A stretch of 64,000 bases of DNA from Haloimpatiens massiliensis (GTDB lineage: Bacteria; Bacillota; Clostridia; Clostridiales; Clostridiaceae), in assembly GCF_900184255.1 (NCBI RefSeq), contig NZ_LT854639.1, positions 21,046 through 85,045 of the forward strand. The letters run 5' to 3'. Positions 52,492-60,264 of the stretch are shown piece by piece; positions within the stretch are counted from its first letter, which is position 1, and every line of letters begins with the position of its first letter. Below the pieces are notes generated by a model that was not told the DNA's origin, did not search any database, and saw only the letters and a program-made list of their open reading frames with translations. The position numbers and the translations under genes were made by a program.

Positions 52492-53247
52492 ATGAATATA
52501 GAAGCATTAGAAATTAGACAAGAAATTGAAAGGTTAAAAGAAAGACTTAGGGAAATATCTAAACAAAGTTTGCAGGAAGAAGAAAGTTTATTTGTTTGTA
52601 CCAGTTCCTTTTGTGGTCATGATGAAATATTAGATTCACTAAAAGCTTGGTGCAAGCAGATGGATGTGAATGAAAGATGCGTTATAGCGGGCTATAATCA
52701 TAATAACAGAGAGAAAAATTTTTCTTTTTACTCAACGACTATAACACCAGATATATTGCCAAAAGTATTAAAGAATAAGGAAAGTATGATAGAATATTAT
52801 AAAAAGCTTATGGATGTAGATATAATAAATATATTGGAATTTTTATGTTATAAGGTAATATTAGCTACATTAGAAGAACTAAGCTTAAAATTAAAATGTT
52901 CAGAAGATAGCTTGAAAGAAAAAATACAAACTTTATTGAAGTGTGGGTTTATAGAAAATAAAGAGGGTATTTTAAAAGTTACTGCTTTAGGGTGGCAATT
53001 CTACTGTGTAGCAGGTCACATATATTACAATAATGCAGAAAAGGTGCCTATAGAAAAAGCTCAATTCTTTATTGAATTTATGAGAGACAATTTTGGATTG
53101 GAAATAGGAAATTCATTAGAATTTAGTACTAGCGAATATATAGATAAAATAAAAAAGTCTCATGTATTTAATAAAATTCAAGAAAAACATATTACATTGG
53201 AAGATATAGAAAAGATGCTTTTTCAGTATTATAGAAATAAATATTAG
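52492..53247 (+). CDS. Unknown protein, possible winged-helix regulator
   Basis: 251 residues. A basic helical N-terminus (EIRQEIERLKERLREISKQ) precedes a middle domain with CTSSFCGHDE. Then LEELSLKLKCSEDSLKEKIQ-LLKCGFIENKEGILKVTALGWQF looks like a winged helix: helix, recognition helix, beta wing. I do not know the family. GGGGGGAA precedes the ATG. It is monocistronic. Confidence 0.7.
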   Translation: MNIEALEIRQEIERLKERLREISKQSLQEEESLFVCTSSFCGHDEILDSLKAWCKQMDVNERCVIAGYNHNNREKNFSFYSTTITPDILPKVLKNKESMIEYYKKLMDVDIINILEFLCYKVILATLEELSLKLKCSEDSLKEKIQTLLKCGFIENKEGILKVTALGWQFYCVAGHIYYNNAEKVPIEKAQFFIEFMRDNFGLEIGNSLEFSTSEYIDKIKKSHVFNKIQEKHITLEDIEKMLFQYYRNKY

Positions 53248-53301
53248 ATACGATTTTAAAAGGGAGGAGGTAAATTAAGGTAAAATATTTATATTTATTA
53301 T

Positions 53302-53470
53302 ATGATTATCCCACAATAAGTATTACATTGCTTGAATTATGAAGTTTCTCTGGAATGAGTTGCATAAGAAGCTAAGGAACTATTTAAATTTATTGTTCCA
53401 AGCTCTTATGCAAGTCATGGAGGAGAAATTTCATAATTCCACTACATTGTACCTTTTGTGGTTTAATCAT
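53302..53470. repeat. MITE-like palindrome, full form (copy 4)
   Basis: Ends ATGATTATCCCACAATAAG and CTTTTGTGGTTTAATCAT, with the same inner arms as copy 3. It sits directly upstream of the helix-turn-helix gene, so it may form part of that gene's leader. Confidence 0.88.
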
Positions 53471-53496
53471 GATATAATTTTTACCAAATATGATTT

Positions 53497-53952
53497 ATGA
53501 AAAACAAAATGTATTCTATAGAAGAAACTGCAAAGATACTTAATGTCCATGCCATTACCGTAAGAAGATACATAAAGGAAGGAAAAATTGTGGCAAGTAA
53601 AATAGGTGGGAAATGGAGCATATCGTCTTCCTCAATAGAAGAGCTTTTGGACAAAAGTATCAATGTTAAAAAGTCTAATGATAAAATTAAAAATTTTACA
53701 GAGAATTTTACTATTAAGGATAAGAAAATATCTGTATGTTCCATAATAAATGTGAAGAGTGAGAGCCCAGAGGAATTAAGCCCTCTTTGCAATGAGCTTA
53801 TGACAGCTATAAATGCTAATGATTCCTTGAGAAAGTGGGTAAATTTTGAGTACATGTTTTTACAAGAAGAGGGCATAGGCAGGTTCACCATATACGGTAA
53901 TCCTAAATTTGTGGGAAAGTTACTTAGTATAGTGGGGAAATATGAAGAATAA
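53497..53952 (+). CDS. Excisionase-like helix-turn-helix protein
   Basis: 151 residues. The N-terminus MYSIEETAKILNVHAITVRRYIKEGKI is a MerR/excisionase-type (HTH_17) DNA-binding motif. The C-terminal 80 residues (KKISVCSIINVKSESPEELSPLC, RFTIYGNPKFVGKLLSIVG) form an unknown sensor-like domain. The ATG has no clear ribosome binding site, and a MITE-like repeat lies only 26 bases upstream, so expression may have been altered. It could regulate hcp, the next gene, but this is only proximity. Confidence 0.8.
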   Translation: MKNKMYSIEETAKILNVHAITVRRYIKEGKIVASKIGGKWSISSSSIEELLDKSINVKKSNDKIKNFTENFTIKDKKISVCSIINVKSESPEELSPLCNELMTAINANDSLRKWVNFEYMFLQEEGIGRFTIYGNPKFVGKLLSIVGKYEE

Positions 53953-54003
53953 ATTTTTTAGAAGTTCAGGTATAAATAAAAAATACTTGAACTTTTTTTT
54001 ATT

Positions 54004-54019
54004 GGTAACAAGGGTTACC
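54004..54019. promoter_or_regulatory. HcpR-type operator upstream of hcp
   Basis: GGTAACAAGGGTTACC is a 6-bp-arm palindrome that fits the GTAACnnnnGTTAC consensus reported for HcpR (a Crp/Fnr regulator of nitrosative stress) in clostridia. It lies about 100 bases before the hcp start. Confidence 0.7.
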
Positions 54020-54116
54020 GAAAAAACTAGACTAAAAAGGTACAATGTAATCACAACAGGGATAAAACCCTGATAAATAAAGCATAGACAAAGCAAAAGA
54101 AATTAGGAGGGTTAAG

Positions 54117-55772
54117 ATGGAAAATACAACTAATATGTTTTGTTATCAATGTCAAGAAACAGCAGGCTGCAAAGGATGTACTCATAGAGGTGTATGTGGA
54201 AAAACTGCAGATGTGGCTAATTTACAGGATTTGTTAATTTATAACTTAAAGGGAATAAGCATGTATTCTATGAAAGCAGAAGAAATAGGCATGGACAATA
54301 TAGCTGTAGACAGATTAATAATGGATAGCTTGTTTACTACTATAACTAATGCTAATTTTGATAGAGAATTCTTTATAGAAAGAATTAAAGAAACTTTAGA
54401 AGTAAAAGAGAATTTAAGAAAGGTTTTAGGAGATAAAGGGGTAGATTTAAGCTTAGTAAATCATGACGCTGCATTATGGACAGCAAATGCTGTAGAAGAA
54501 TTTGAAGTCAAAGCTAAAACTGTAGGGGTACTAGCTACAGAAAATGAAGACGTAAGATCTTTAAGAGAGCTTTTAATATATGGAGTAAAGGGACTAGCTG
54601 CTTATTTACACCATGCTTATGCTCTAGGCTATGAAGATAAAAATATATATGCTTTCATGAAAAAGGCATTAGTATCCACAACAGAAGCTTTATCTGTGGA
54701 TGAAATGGTTGCTATAGTTTTAGAATGTGGAAAATTTGGTGTAGATGGCATGGCTATTTTAGATAAGGCAAATACTACTACTTATGGACATCCTGAAATA
54801 ACTAAAGTTAATTTAGGTGTTAGAAATAACCCGGCTATATTAATAAGCGGACATGACCTTAAGGATTTACAAGATTTATTAGAGCAAACAAAGGGGACAG
54901 GAGTAGATGTATACACTCACGGTGAAATGCTTCCAGCTCATTACTACCCAGCATTTAAGAAATATGATAACTTTGTAGGAAACTACGGAAATGCTTGGTG
55001 GAAGCAAAATGAAGAATTTGAAAAATTCAATGGACCAATACTTATGACTACAAACTGTTTAGTTCCCCCAAAGGATTCATACAAAGATAGAGTATACACT
55101 ACAGGAGCAGTTGGATTCTCAGGACTTAAACATATAGAAGAAAGAAATGAGGGAAAATCAAAAGACTTTTCAATTATTATAGAAAATGCTAAGAAGTGCG
55201 CTCCACCTACAGAATTAGAAAAAGGTGAAATAGTAGGAGGATTTGCCCACAATACAGTATTTTCACTAGCAGATAAGGTAGTAGAGGCAGTTAAATCTGG
55301 TGCTATTAAGAGATTCTTCGTAATGGCAGGCTGTGATGGAAGAGCTAAGTCAAGAAACTACTACACAGATTTTGCAAAAGCTCTACCAAAGGATACTGTA
55401 ATATTAACAGCAGGTTGTGCTAAATATAAATACAATAAGTTAGACCTAGGAGATATTGGAGGGATTCCAAGAGTATTGGATGCAGGACAATGTAACGATT
55501 CATATTCATTAGCATTAATAGCTTTAAAATTAAAAGAAGCATTTGAACTTAATGATGTAAATGAGCTTCCAATAAGCTACAATATAGCTTGGTATGAGCA
55601 AAAGGCAGTAATAGTTCTTCTAGCTTTATTACACTTAGGAGTTAAGAATATTCACTTAGGACCAACACTACCAGCATTCCTATCACCAAATGTTGCTAAG
55701 GTTTTAGTAGACAACTTTGGAATAGGTGGAATAACTAACGTAGAAGATGACATGAAAATGTTCATGGAATGA
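54117..55772 (+). CDS. hcp: Hydroxylamine reductase / hybrid cluster protein
   Basis: 551 residues, the class with a short N-terminal Cys motif. MFCYQCQETAGCKGC near residue 7-21 and GVCGK bind the cubane cluster; the hybrid cluster ligands are in the later segments (SGHDLKDL, THGEMLPAHYYPAFKK, TTNCLVPP, TAGCAKYKYN, GQCNDSYSLA). It reduces nitric oxide or hydroxylamine in anaerobes. AGGAGGG precedes the ATG. Regulation by the palindrome upstream is likely. Confidence 0.97.
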   Translation: MENTTNMFCYQCQETAGCKGCTHRGVCGKTADVANLQDLLIYNLKGISMYSMKAEEIGMDNIAVDRLIMDSLFTTITNANFDREFFIERIKETLEVKENLRKVLGDKGVDLSLVNHDAALWTANAVEEFEVKAKTVGVLATENEDVRSLRELLIYGVKGLAAYLHHAYALGYEDKNIYAFMKKALVSTTEALSVDEMVAIVLECGKFGVDGMAILDKANTTTYGHPEITKVNLGVRNNPAILISGHDLKDLQDLLEQTKGTGVDVYTHGEMLPAHYYPAFKKYDNFVGNYGNAWWKQNEEFEKFNGPILMTTNCLVPPKDSYKDRVYTTGAVGFSGLKHIEERNEGKSKDFSIIIENAKKCAPPTELEKGEIVGGFAHNTVFSLADKVVEAVKSGAIKRFFVMAGCDGRAKSRNYYTDFAKALPKDTVILTAGCAKYKYNKLDLGDIGGIPRVLDAGQCNDSYSLALIALKLKEAFELNDVNELPISYNIAWYEQKAVIVLLALLHLGVKNIHLGPTLPAFLSPNVAKVLVDNFGIGGITNVEDDMKMFME

Positions 55773-55793
55773 AGATAAAGTAAGTGCCGTAGG

Positions 55794-55919
55794 AAAAAAC
55801 TGCCTTTAATTCCGTGATAAAATTGAAATTTTGGACTGTGAACAGTACGCTAAGAAGTTCTAAAGATAGTTCAATAGTCCAAAATTTCAATTTTATCACT
55901 CCATTAAAGGCAGCTTTTT
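55794..55919. repeat. Long palindrome after hcp
   Basis: Arms of about 48 bases pair almost fully (CTGCCTTTAAT, GTGATAAAATTGAAATTTTGG and GGACT.. against their inverse copies at 55869-55916), followed by CTTTTTC. It may be a mobile palindrome that now terminates hcp. An open frame inside it (about 55814-56005) is not supported. Confidence 0.8.
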
Positions 55920-56023
55920 CAGTTACAGAATACTCGCTTTGTGGGGGAAGAGGGCCTACTAAAGGTGGATTTCCCTTCTCTTGGCTATGGAAAATTTTTA
56001 ATTAAAAGTTATAGTAAGAGAGC

Positions 56024-56057
56024 TAGGTGTATTCTATTATATGGAATGGTTAGCTCT
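56024..56057 (+). terminator. Weak hairpin after the palindrome
   Basis: AGAGAGCTA and TAGCTCTCT pair around a 16-base loop, followed by TGTTT. Confidence 0.5.
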
Positions 56058-56414
56058 CTTGTTTAGCATTTTAAAAATCTTTTAGGCACAGCCTTTTGAA
56101 AATTATATACTATTTATTAAAATAGAACTAATAAATAAAACTTAATATATTTTGTAGTAAGGTAATGTTTTACATAATCCTTAGATATATTATTAGATAC
56201 AAACAAATGCAGTAAGAAAAAATTGTGTGAACATTCAACTTAGTATCTACAGTATTTTTGTAGATTAGAAAGTGCAAAAATTTATGTGAATTTCCAAAAA
56301 AATATCTCTCACTTTACCGTGAATTTGTTGAGAAAAATGGTATAATTAGTATAATGAGAAATTGTAAATTTATATGTTATGGTAAAATAAGAAGGCTAGG
56401 GAATTAACGGCTAG

Positions 56415-56647
56415 GGTGATGTTTATACACCAAATCGATTCTTCGCCTCTTATACAGATGAAAATATAAAGAAGATTGTTTCAAATTATTTTGAGTTAAT
56501 TAGCTTTGAAACAATTGAAACAGGAGACAACCGACATTTTCAGTCAATGATTATGAGGAAAAGATCATGATACAAAATGGCCTTTTGTATAAAATAAATG
56601 ATGATGAAGTTAAAAATTTTAGAGAAATATACAATAGTTTAAACTAG
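56415..56647 (+). pseudogene. 3' remnant of a SAM methyltransferase-like gene
   Basis: In frame from 56415 to TGA 56570 it reads GDVYTPNRFFASYTDENI, then KKIVSNYFELISFETIETG, NRHFQSMIMRKRS, the usual C-terminal end of a small class I methyltransferase. Nothing upstream encodes the SAM-binding half. An overlapping 26-codon ORF (ATGA at 56567-56570, ending 56647) may be another fragment. Expression is unlikely. Confidence 0.65.
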
Positions 56648-56729
56648 TATGAATACAAGGTATAAATTTATATATCATGGTGTAGTTTTGCGGCATAAGC
56701 GTTAATTAAATAAAGGAGTGAAGGTAAAA

Positions 56730-57248
56730 ATGGGTAAAGAAGTATGCGCTATTTGGATATTAGACGAAACAACTAATAAAAAATTAGAAGAACTTAGAAA
56801 AGTTTTAGAAACATTTAGTATCGAATATAATCCTCTCTATGGACATATTACCTTTGCAAGTTTTATGGATGTTGATGTGGATGAAATTTTGCAATATACT
56901 AAGAAATTTTCACAAGGGAAAAAATCATTTGATATTAATTGTTCAGCATTGGGATTTTTAACAACTAACTGTATAGCTTGCATACCTTCTACTTCAGGTA
57001 ATTTGTTAAAATATTATGAGGAATATCATAAAGAATTTGATTCTTATTGTAATACGTGGACAAAGGCTGATACTGGGCTTTGGATGCCTCATATATCTCT
57101 TTATCACAGTGAAACGGAAGATTTGAGTCCTATTATTGGAGAAATGTCAAAAAAATTTATTCAGTTTAAAGGGAAGGTTGTTAGGATGGAGTTATCTGTT
57201 GTAAATGAAAATGATTTTGATATAGTATATTCTCACAATTTAGAATAG
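56730..57248 (+). CDS. 2H phosphoesterase (2'-5' RNA ligase / LigT-like)
   Basis: 172 residues. The two HxT/S motifs of the 2H superfamily are GHITFAS (His39) and PHISLYH (His121), which form the active site for cyclic phosphate or 2'-5' bond chemistry. ATG 56730 follows AAGGAGTGAAGG. GTG 56718 is longer but overlaps that site. It is a single-gene unit. The substrate is unknown. Confidence 0.85.
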   Translation: MGKEVCAIWILDETTNKKLEELRKVLETFSIEYNPLYGHITFASFMDVDVDEILQYTKKFSQGKKSFDINCSALGFLTTNCIACIPSTSGNLLKYYEEYHKEFDSYCNTWTKADTGLWMPHISLYHSETEDLSPIIGEMSKKFIQFKGKVVRMELSVVNENDFDIVYSHNLE

Positions 57249-57520
57249 CAATATATAATAAAAGTAATATTAGTATTTTACAAATTTTTAAAAATTATTT
57301 TTGTGAAAAATATTAAAAAGTATGTTACAATATAAATAATCAGAAAATTCTAAAACAAATTGAAATTTGAAAGTTTTTATAATGCGATATTCATTTTCAT
57401 ATTTTAAATATAGTAGGGAAAATTATAAAATAAACAAAATTTTTAATTTTAAATGCGTATAAGATTAAATGAAAATTATTATAGAAAAATAAGAAAATGA
57501 TAAAATAAGGGGGTATTTGA

Positions 57521-58450
57521 ATGGTAACACGTGCTATAGAAATCGCTTTAAGAGCTCATGAAAATAAAAAGAGAATTGGTACAGATATACCTTATGCAGT
57601 ACATCCTATAGAAGTGGGTGTAATTCTTTCAAGAAATAAAATGGATGAAGATACAATAATAGCAGGAATAATACATGATGCGGTGGAGCAGGAGTATTTA
57701 TCACTAGAAGAAGTGGAAGGGATATTTGGATCTAAGGTTAAGAGAATAGTGGAAAAGGTATATATAGCAGATAAATATCAGGAAGGAGAAGACTATGTAG
57801 CTAGAAAGAAACGTACTCTAGATTACTTAAGAGAACAGGCTTCTCCAGAGTTTAAATTCGTAACTTGCGCAGATAGATTGAGTAATGTTAAGATGATGCA
57901 GGATGAATACAAGGTAATAGGCGATAAAGTTTGGGACAGATATAAAGAAGGATATGAAAAAAGAAAATGGTATTATCAAAGCTTGGTGGTAAGTTTAACT
58001 CAAATTTCTAGTTATGATATGTATAAGGAGTTTGTTAAAAGAATAGAGGAGCTTTTTGGACCTGTTTCAGCTTCCGTATTTATAAATGATGATCTTAAAA
58101 CTATAGAAAATAGATTTGATATGGACGTAGCAGAACAATCCACATGGCTTAAAGAACATATGATAGGATTTTTAGGGCAGATTATAGAGGAATTTGAAAT
58201 AGAAAAGGATCCGAATATAAAAAAAGATTTAAGAGAAGTTATGATAAAAACTTTAGATATGTATAATAAGCAAAATAACAATGAGGAAATTGATATTTCT
58301 CACGATGATTGGGTTAATTGCATTAAGATATTCTATATACTAAGAAGATTCTTTAAATTCAATAATGTTTGGATAAGAGAGCATATAGGTATAAATTATC
58401 TTGCATGGTATAAGTTATATGATACAGAGTTTAAATTAAAAATAAAATAA
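57521..58450 (+). CDS. HD-domain hydrolase (SpoT/MESH1-like N-terminus)
   Basis: 309 residues. The first 150 match the HD fold of (p)ppGpp hydrolases: ALRAHENKKRIGTDIPYAVHPIEV (His28 area), IIHDAVEQEYLSLEEV (His52, Asp53), and FVTCADRLSNVKMM. There is no synthetase domain. The C-terminal half (EFEIEKDPNIKKDLREVM, IKIFYILRRFFKF) is an unknown helical region. It may degrade (p)ppGpp or another nucleotide. AAGGGGG precedes the ATG. A terminator follows. Confidence 0.85.
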   Translation: MVTRAIEIALRAHENKKRIGTDIPYAVHPIEVGVILSRNKMDEDTIIAGIIHDAVEQEYLSLEEVEGIFGSKVKRIVEKVYIADKYQEGEDYVARKKRTLDYLREQASPEFKFVTCADRLSNVKMMQDEYKVIGDKVWDRYKEGYEKRKWYYQSLVVSLTQISSYDMYKEFVKRIEELFGPVSASVFINDDLKTIENRFDMDVAEQSTWLKEHMIGFLGQIIEEFEIEKDPNIKKDLREVMIKTLDMYNKQNNNEEIDISHDDWVNCIKIFYILRRFFKFNNVWIREHIGINYLAWYKLYDTEFKLKIK

Positions 58451-58465
58451 GGGTGTAGTAAAGAT

Positions 58466-58518
58466 TGTAATTTGAGCCTTTTAGCTTAAAGCTAAAAGAC
58501 TTAAATTACAATTTTTTT
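58466..58518 (+). terminator. Terminator of the HD-hydrolase gene
   Basis: TGTAATTTGAGCCTTTTAGC and GCTAAAAGACTTAAATTACA pair with small mismatches, followed by a T run. Confidence 0.9.
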
Positions 58519-58538
58519 ATTTGGTGGAATATCATATA

Positions 58539-58598
58539 ATGATTAACCCACAAAAAAGTATAATTTAAGTAATGTAATGCTTTTTGTGATTTAATCAT
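58539..58598. repeat. MITE-like palindrome, shortest form (copy 5)
   Basis: ATGATTAACCCACAAAAAAG and CTTTTTGTGATTTAATCAT with a short centre, 60 bases in all. Only the ends of the family remain. Confidence 0.75.
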
Positions 58599-58670
58599 AT
58601 AATGCAAATTACATTTTAAGTGTAAAAAAGGTTATATAGGCATATTTAAATATTGAAAGGGGATGATTCT

Positions 58671-58895
58671 ATGGCAGCTATGGAGAACAAAGTAGGAAGT
58701 TCCATAATTTTAAGAAAAGTGGTATCAACTACTTTAGAGGGAAAAGAAGTTTGTAAAACTCAAAGGTTTTCTAAAGTAAAAATTACAGCTACAGCTCAGG
58801 ATATATTTGATGTAGCTGAGGCAATGACAGGGATTATAGTATATCCAGTTAAGGAAATATTAAGAGAAGATACTAGCACAGTAATAAATGGATAA
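58671..58895 (+). CDS. DUF1659 family protein
   Basis: 74 residues: SSIILRKVVSTTLEGKEVC, QRFSKVKITATAQDIFDVA, MTGIIVYPVKEI. It matches DUF1659, small proteins of unknown role found with DUF2922 and YvrJ in Firmicutes. ATG 58671 follows AAAGGGGA by 8 bases. DUF2922 follows after 40 bases. Confidence 0.87.
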   Translation: MAAMENKVGSSIILRKVVSTTLEGKEVCKTQRFSKVKITATAQDIFDVAEAMTGIIVYPVKEILREDTSTVING

Positions 58896-58935
58896 TGTAA
58901 ATATTTATATGATTAAGAATAAGGAGGAGTTTTAA

Positions 58936-59151
58936 ATGGCTAGAGATTTAGTTATGTACTTTATAGATCAGGATAGAAAAAAAGTATCTTTAAGGTTAAA
59001 AGATGTAAAGGAAGATACGACACAGGAGAAGATAGAGGGATTAATGGATTTAATAATCCAAAAGAATATATTTAAATTGTCTGCTGGAGATCTTGTAATG
59101 AAGGATAGAGCAGAAATAATAAGCAGTACAGTTGAAGAAATTAAGTTTTAA
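58936..59151 (+). CDS. DUF2922 family protein
   Basis: 71 residues: LVMYFIDQDRKKVSLRLKDVK, DLIIQKNIFKL, GDLVMKDRAEIISSTVEEI. It is the usual partner of the DUF1659 gene before it. AAGGAGG precedes the ATG. The YvrJ gene that normally completes the trio lies at 33600 instead. A terminator follows. Confidence 0.88.
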   Translation: MARDLVMYFIDQDRKKVSLRLKDVKEDTTQEKIEGLMDLIIQKNIFKLSAGDLVMKDRAEIISSTVEEIKF

Positions 59152-59156
59152 TTAGA

Positions 59157-59186
59157 CAAAGAGAGGGGGCATTACCCCTCTCTTAT
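59157..59186 (+). terminator. Terminator of the DUF1659-DUF2922 pair
   Basis: GAGAGGGG-gcatta-CCCCTCTC followed by TTATTTG. Confidence 0.88.
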
Positions 59187-59251
59187 TTGTGGAATAAATC
59201 ATAGAATGCTATTTACAAAATGAAAATACGTGATATAATGATTAAGTAGAT

Positions 59252-59270
59252 AGTAATGAAAATCATTATC
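59252..59270. promoter_or_regulatory. Fur box upstream of feoA
   Basis: AGTAATGAAAATCATTATC matches 16 of 19 positions of the Fur consensus GATAATGATAATCATTATC. Confidence 0.8.
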
Positions 59271-59512
59271 AATAAATTATTTAATGAATATTATATAATA
59301 AGTAATAGGTACTCTGCAGTAAACAATTAGCGTTTTAATATAATGATTTAAAAAGTTAAATTAGCTTTTCTATATGTAAATTATGTTAAAATAATTTATT
59401 AGCACAAGAGAGTAAATTATAGTTGATTGAACAACTAACAATTAAAAAACTAAACACTAATCCTAAGAATGGATATTAAATTTTTAAAAAATTGGATAGG
59501 GGGAAATATTTT

Positions 59513-59749
59513 ATGAAAAGTAAATTTTTAGATGAACTTTCTATAGGAGAACAGGGAAGTGTAGTTAGAATTTCAAAAGAAAGCTCAGTTAAAAGAAGGT
59601 TAATGGACATGGGAATACTTCCAGGAACGAAGCTTACAGTGGAAGGAAAAGCTCCTATGGGAGATCCTATAGAGATAAAATTAAGAGGGTATAAGCTTAC
59701 TTTAAGAAAATCAGAAGCCAGTGATATTTTAGTAGAAATTACAGCTTAG
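59513..59749 (+). CDS. feoA: FeoA (first copy)
   Basis: 78 residues with an SH3-like fold: LDELSIGEQGSVVRISKE, RRLMDMGILPGTKLTVEGKAPMGDPIEIKLRGYKLTLR. ATG 59513 follows TAGGGGG by 9 bases; the upstream ATG at 59492 is a weaker start. FeoA binds the membrane transporter FeoB and is required for Fe2+ uptake in several bacteria. This copy keeps the MGILPGT signature. Confidence 0.94.
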   Translation: MKSKFLDELSIGEQGSVVRISKESSVKRRLMDMGILPGTKLTVEGKAPMGDPIEIKLRGYKLTLRKSEASDILVEITA

Positions 59750-59770
59750 AAAAACTTATTAAGGGTTGTG

Positions 59771-59794
59771 TGATTATCATTTTAATATCATTTT
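59771..59794. promoter_or_regulatory. Possible Fur site between the feoA genes
   Basis: TGATTATCATTTTAATATCATTTT contains two NATWAT-type half sites of the Fur hexamer array. The match is weaker than at 59252. Confidence 0.45.
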
Positions 59795-59870
59795 AATTTC
59801 ATGGGAGTTGGATTCATAGAGTCGCTATATATTATATAAATTAAAGTTAAGAGAAGAAAGGGTGAATCAT

Positions 59871-60098
59871 ATGAAAGGAATGCCTTTAACTTTTGCTAAT
59901 ATAGGACAAAACCTAACTATTACAGATATAAACGGTGGAGAATGTATGTGTAAAAAGCTTAAGGAAATGGGTTTTGTGAACGGAAGCAAAATAAAAGTTA
60001 TGAGAAATGATGTAGGACCTATAATTGTAAAAATAGGCGATGGAAGAATTATAATAGGCAGAAGTATGGCTACCAAAATAATGGTGGCAGCAGGGTAG
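59871..60098 (+). CDS. feoA: FeoA (second copy)
   Basis: 75 residues: MKGMPLTFANIGQNLTI, CKKLKEMGFVNGSKIKVM, RIIIGRSMATKIMV. It is a second FeoA-like protein in the same locus and shares only the basic fold with the first. ATG 59871 follows AAGGG by 8 bases. Two FeoA proteins with one FeoB are common in clostridia. Confidence 0.92.
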   Translation: MKGMPLTFANIGQNLTITDINGGECMCKKLKEMGFVNGSKIKVMRNDVGPIIVKIGDGRIIIGRSMATKIMVAAG

Positions 60099-60147
60099 GA
60101 AATTTATTAAATTTTATTTATTAGAATAAAGAAAAAGAATATTTTTT

Positions 60148-60179
60148 TTGACATAACATTGAGAATGAATATCAATGTT
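60148..60179 (+). promoter_or_regulatory. feoB promoter with overlapping Fur-like site
   Basis: TTGACA at 60148-60153 and an AT-rich -10 region about 17 bases later overlap GAGAATGAATATCAATGTT (60161-60179), which fits the Fur consensus at about 14 of 19 positions. Confidence 0.65.
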
Positions 60180-60264
60180 AATTTCAAGCTTCATTTTAAT
60201 GTGAATGAAAATGTTCATCTAGAATAATGAACTAAATTTATTATAGATAAGGGGTGTGATTTAC

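Noticed and set aside
55814..56005. Plus-strand open frame of 63 codons after hcp
   Set aside because: It lies within the long palindrome; the frame arises from the inverted repeat and has no binding site.
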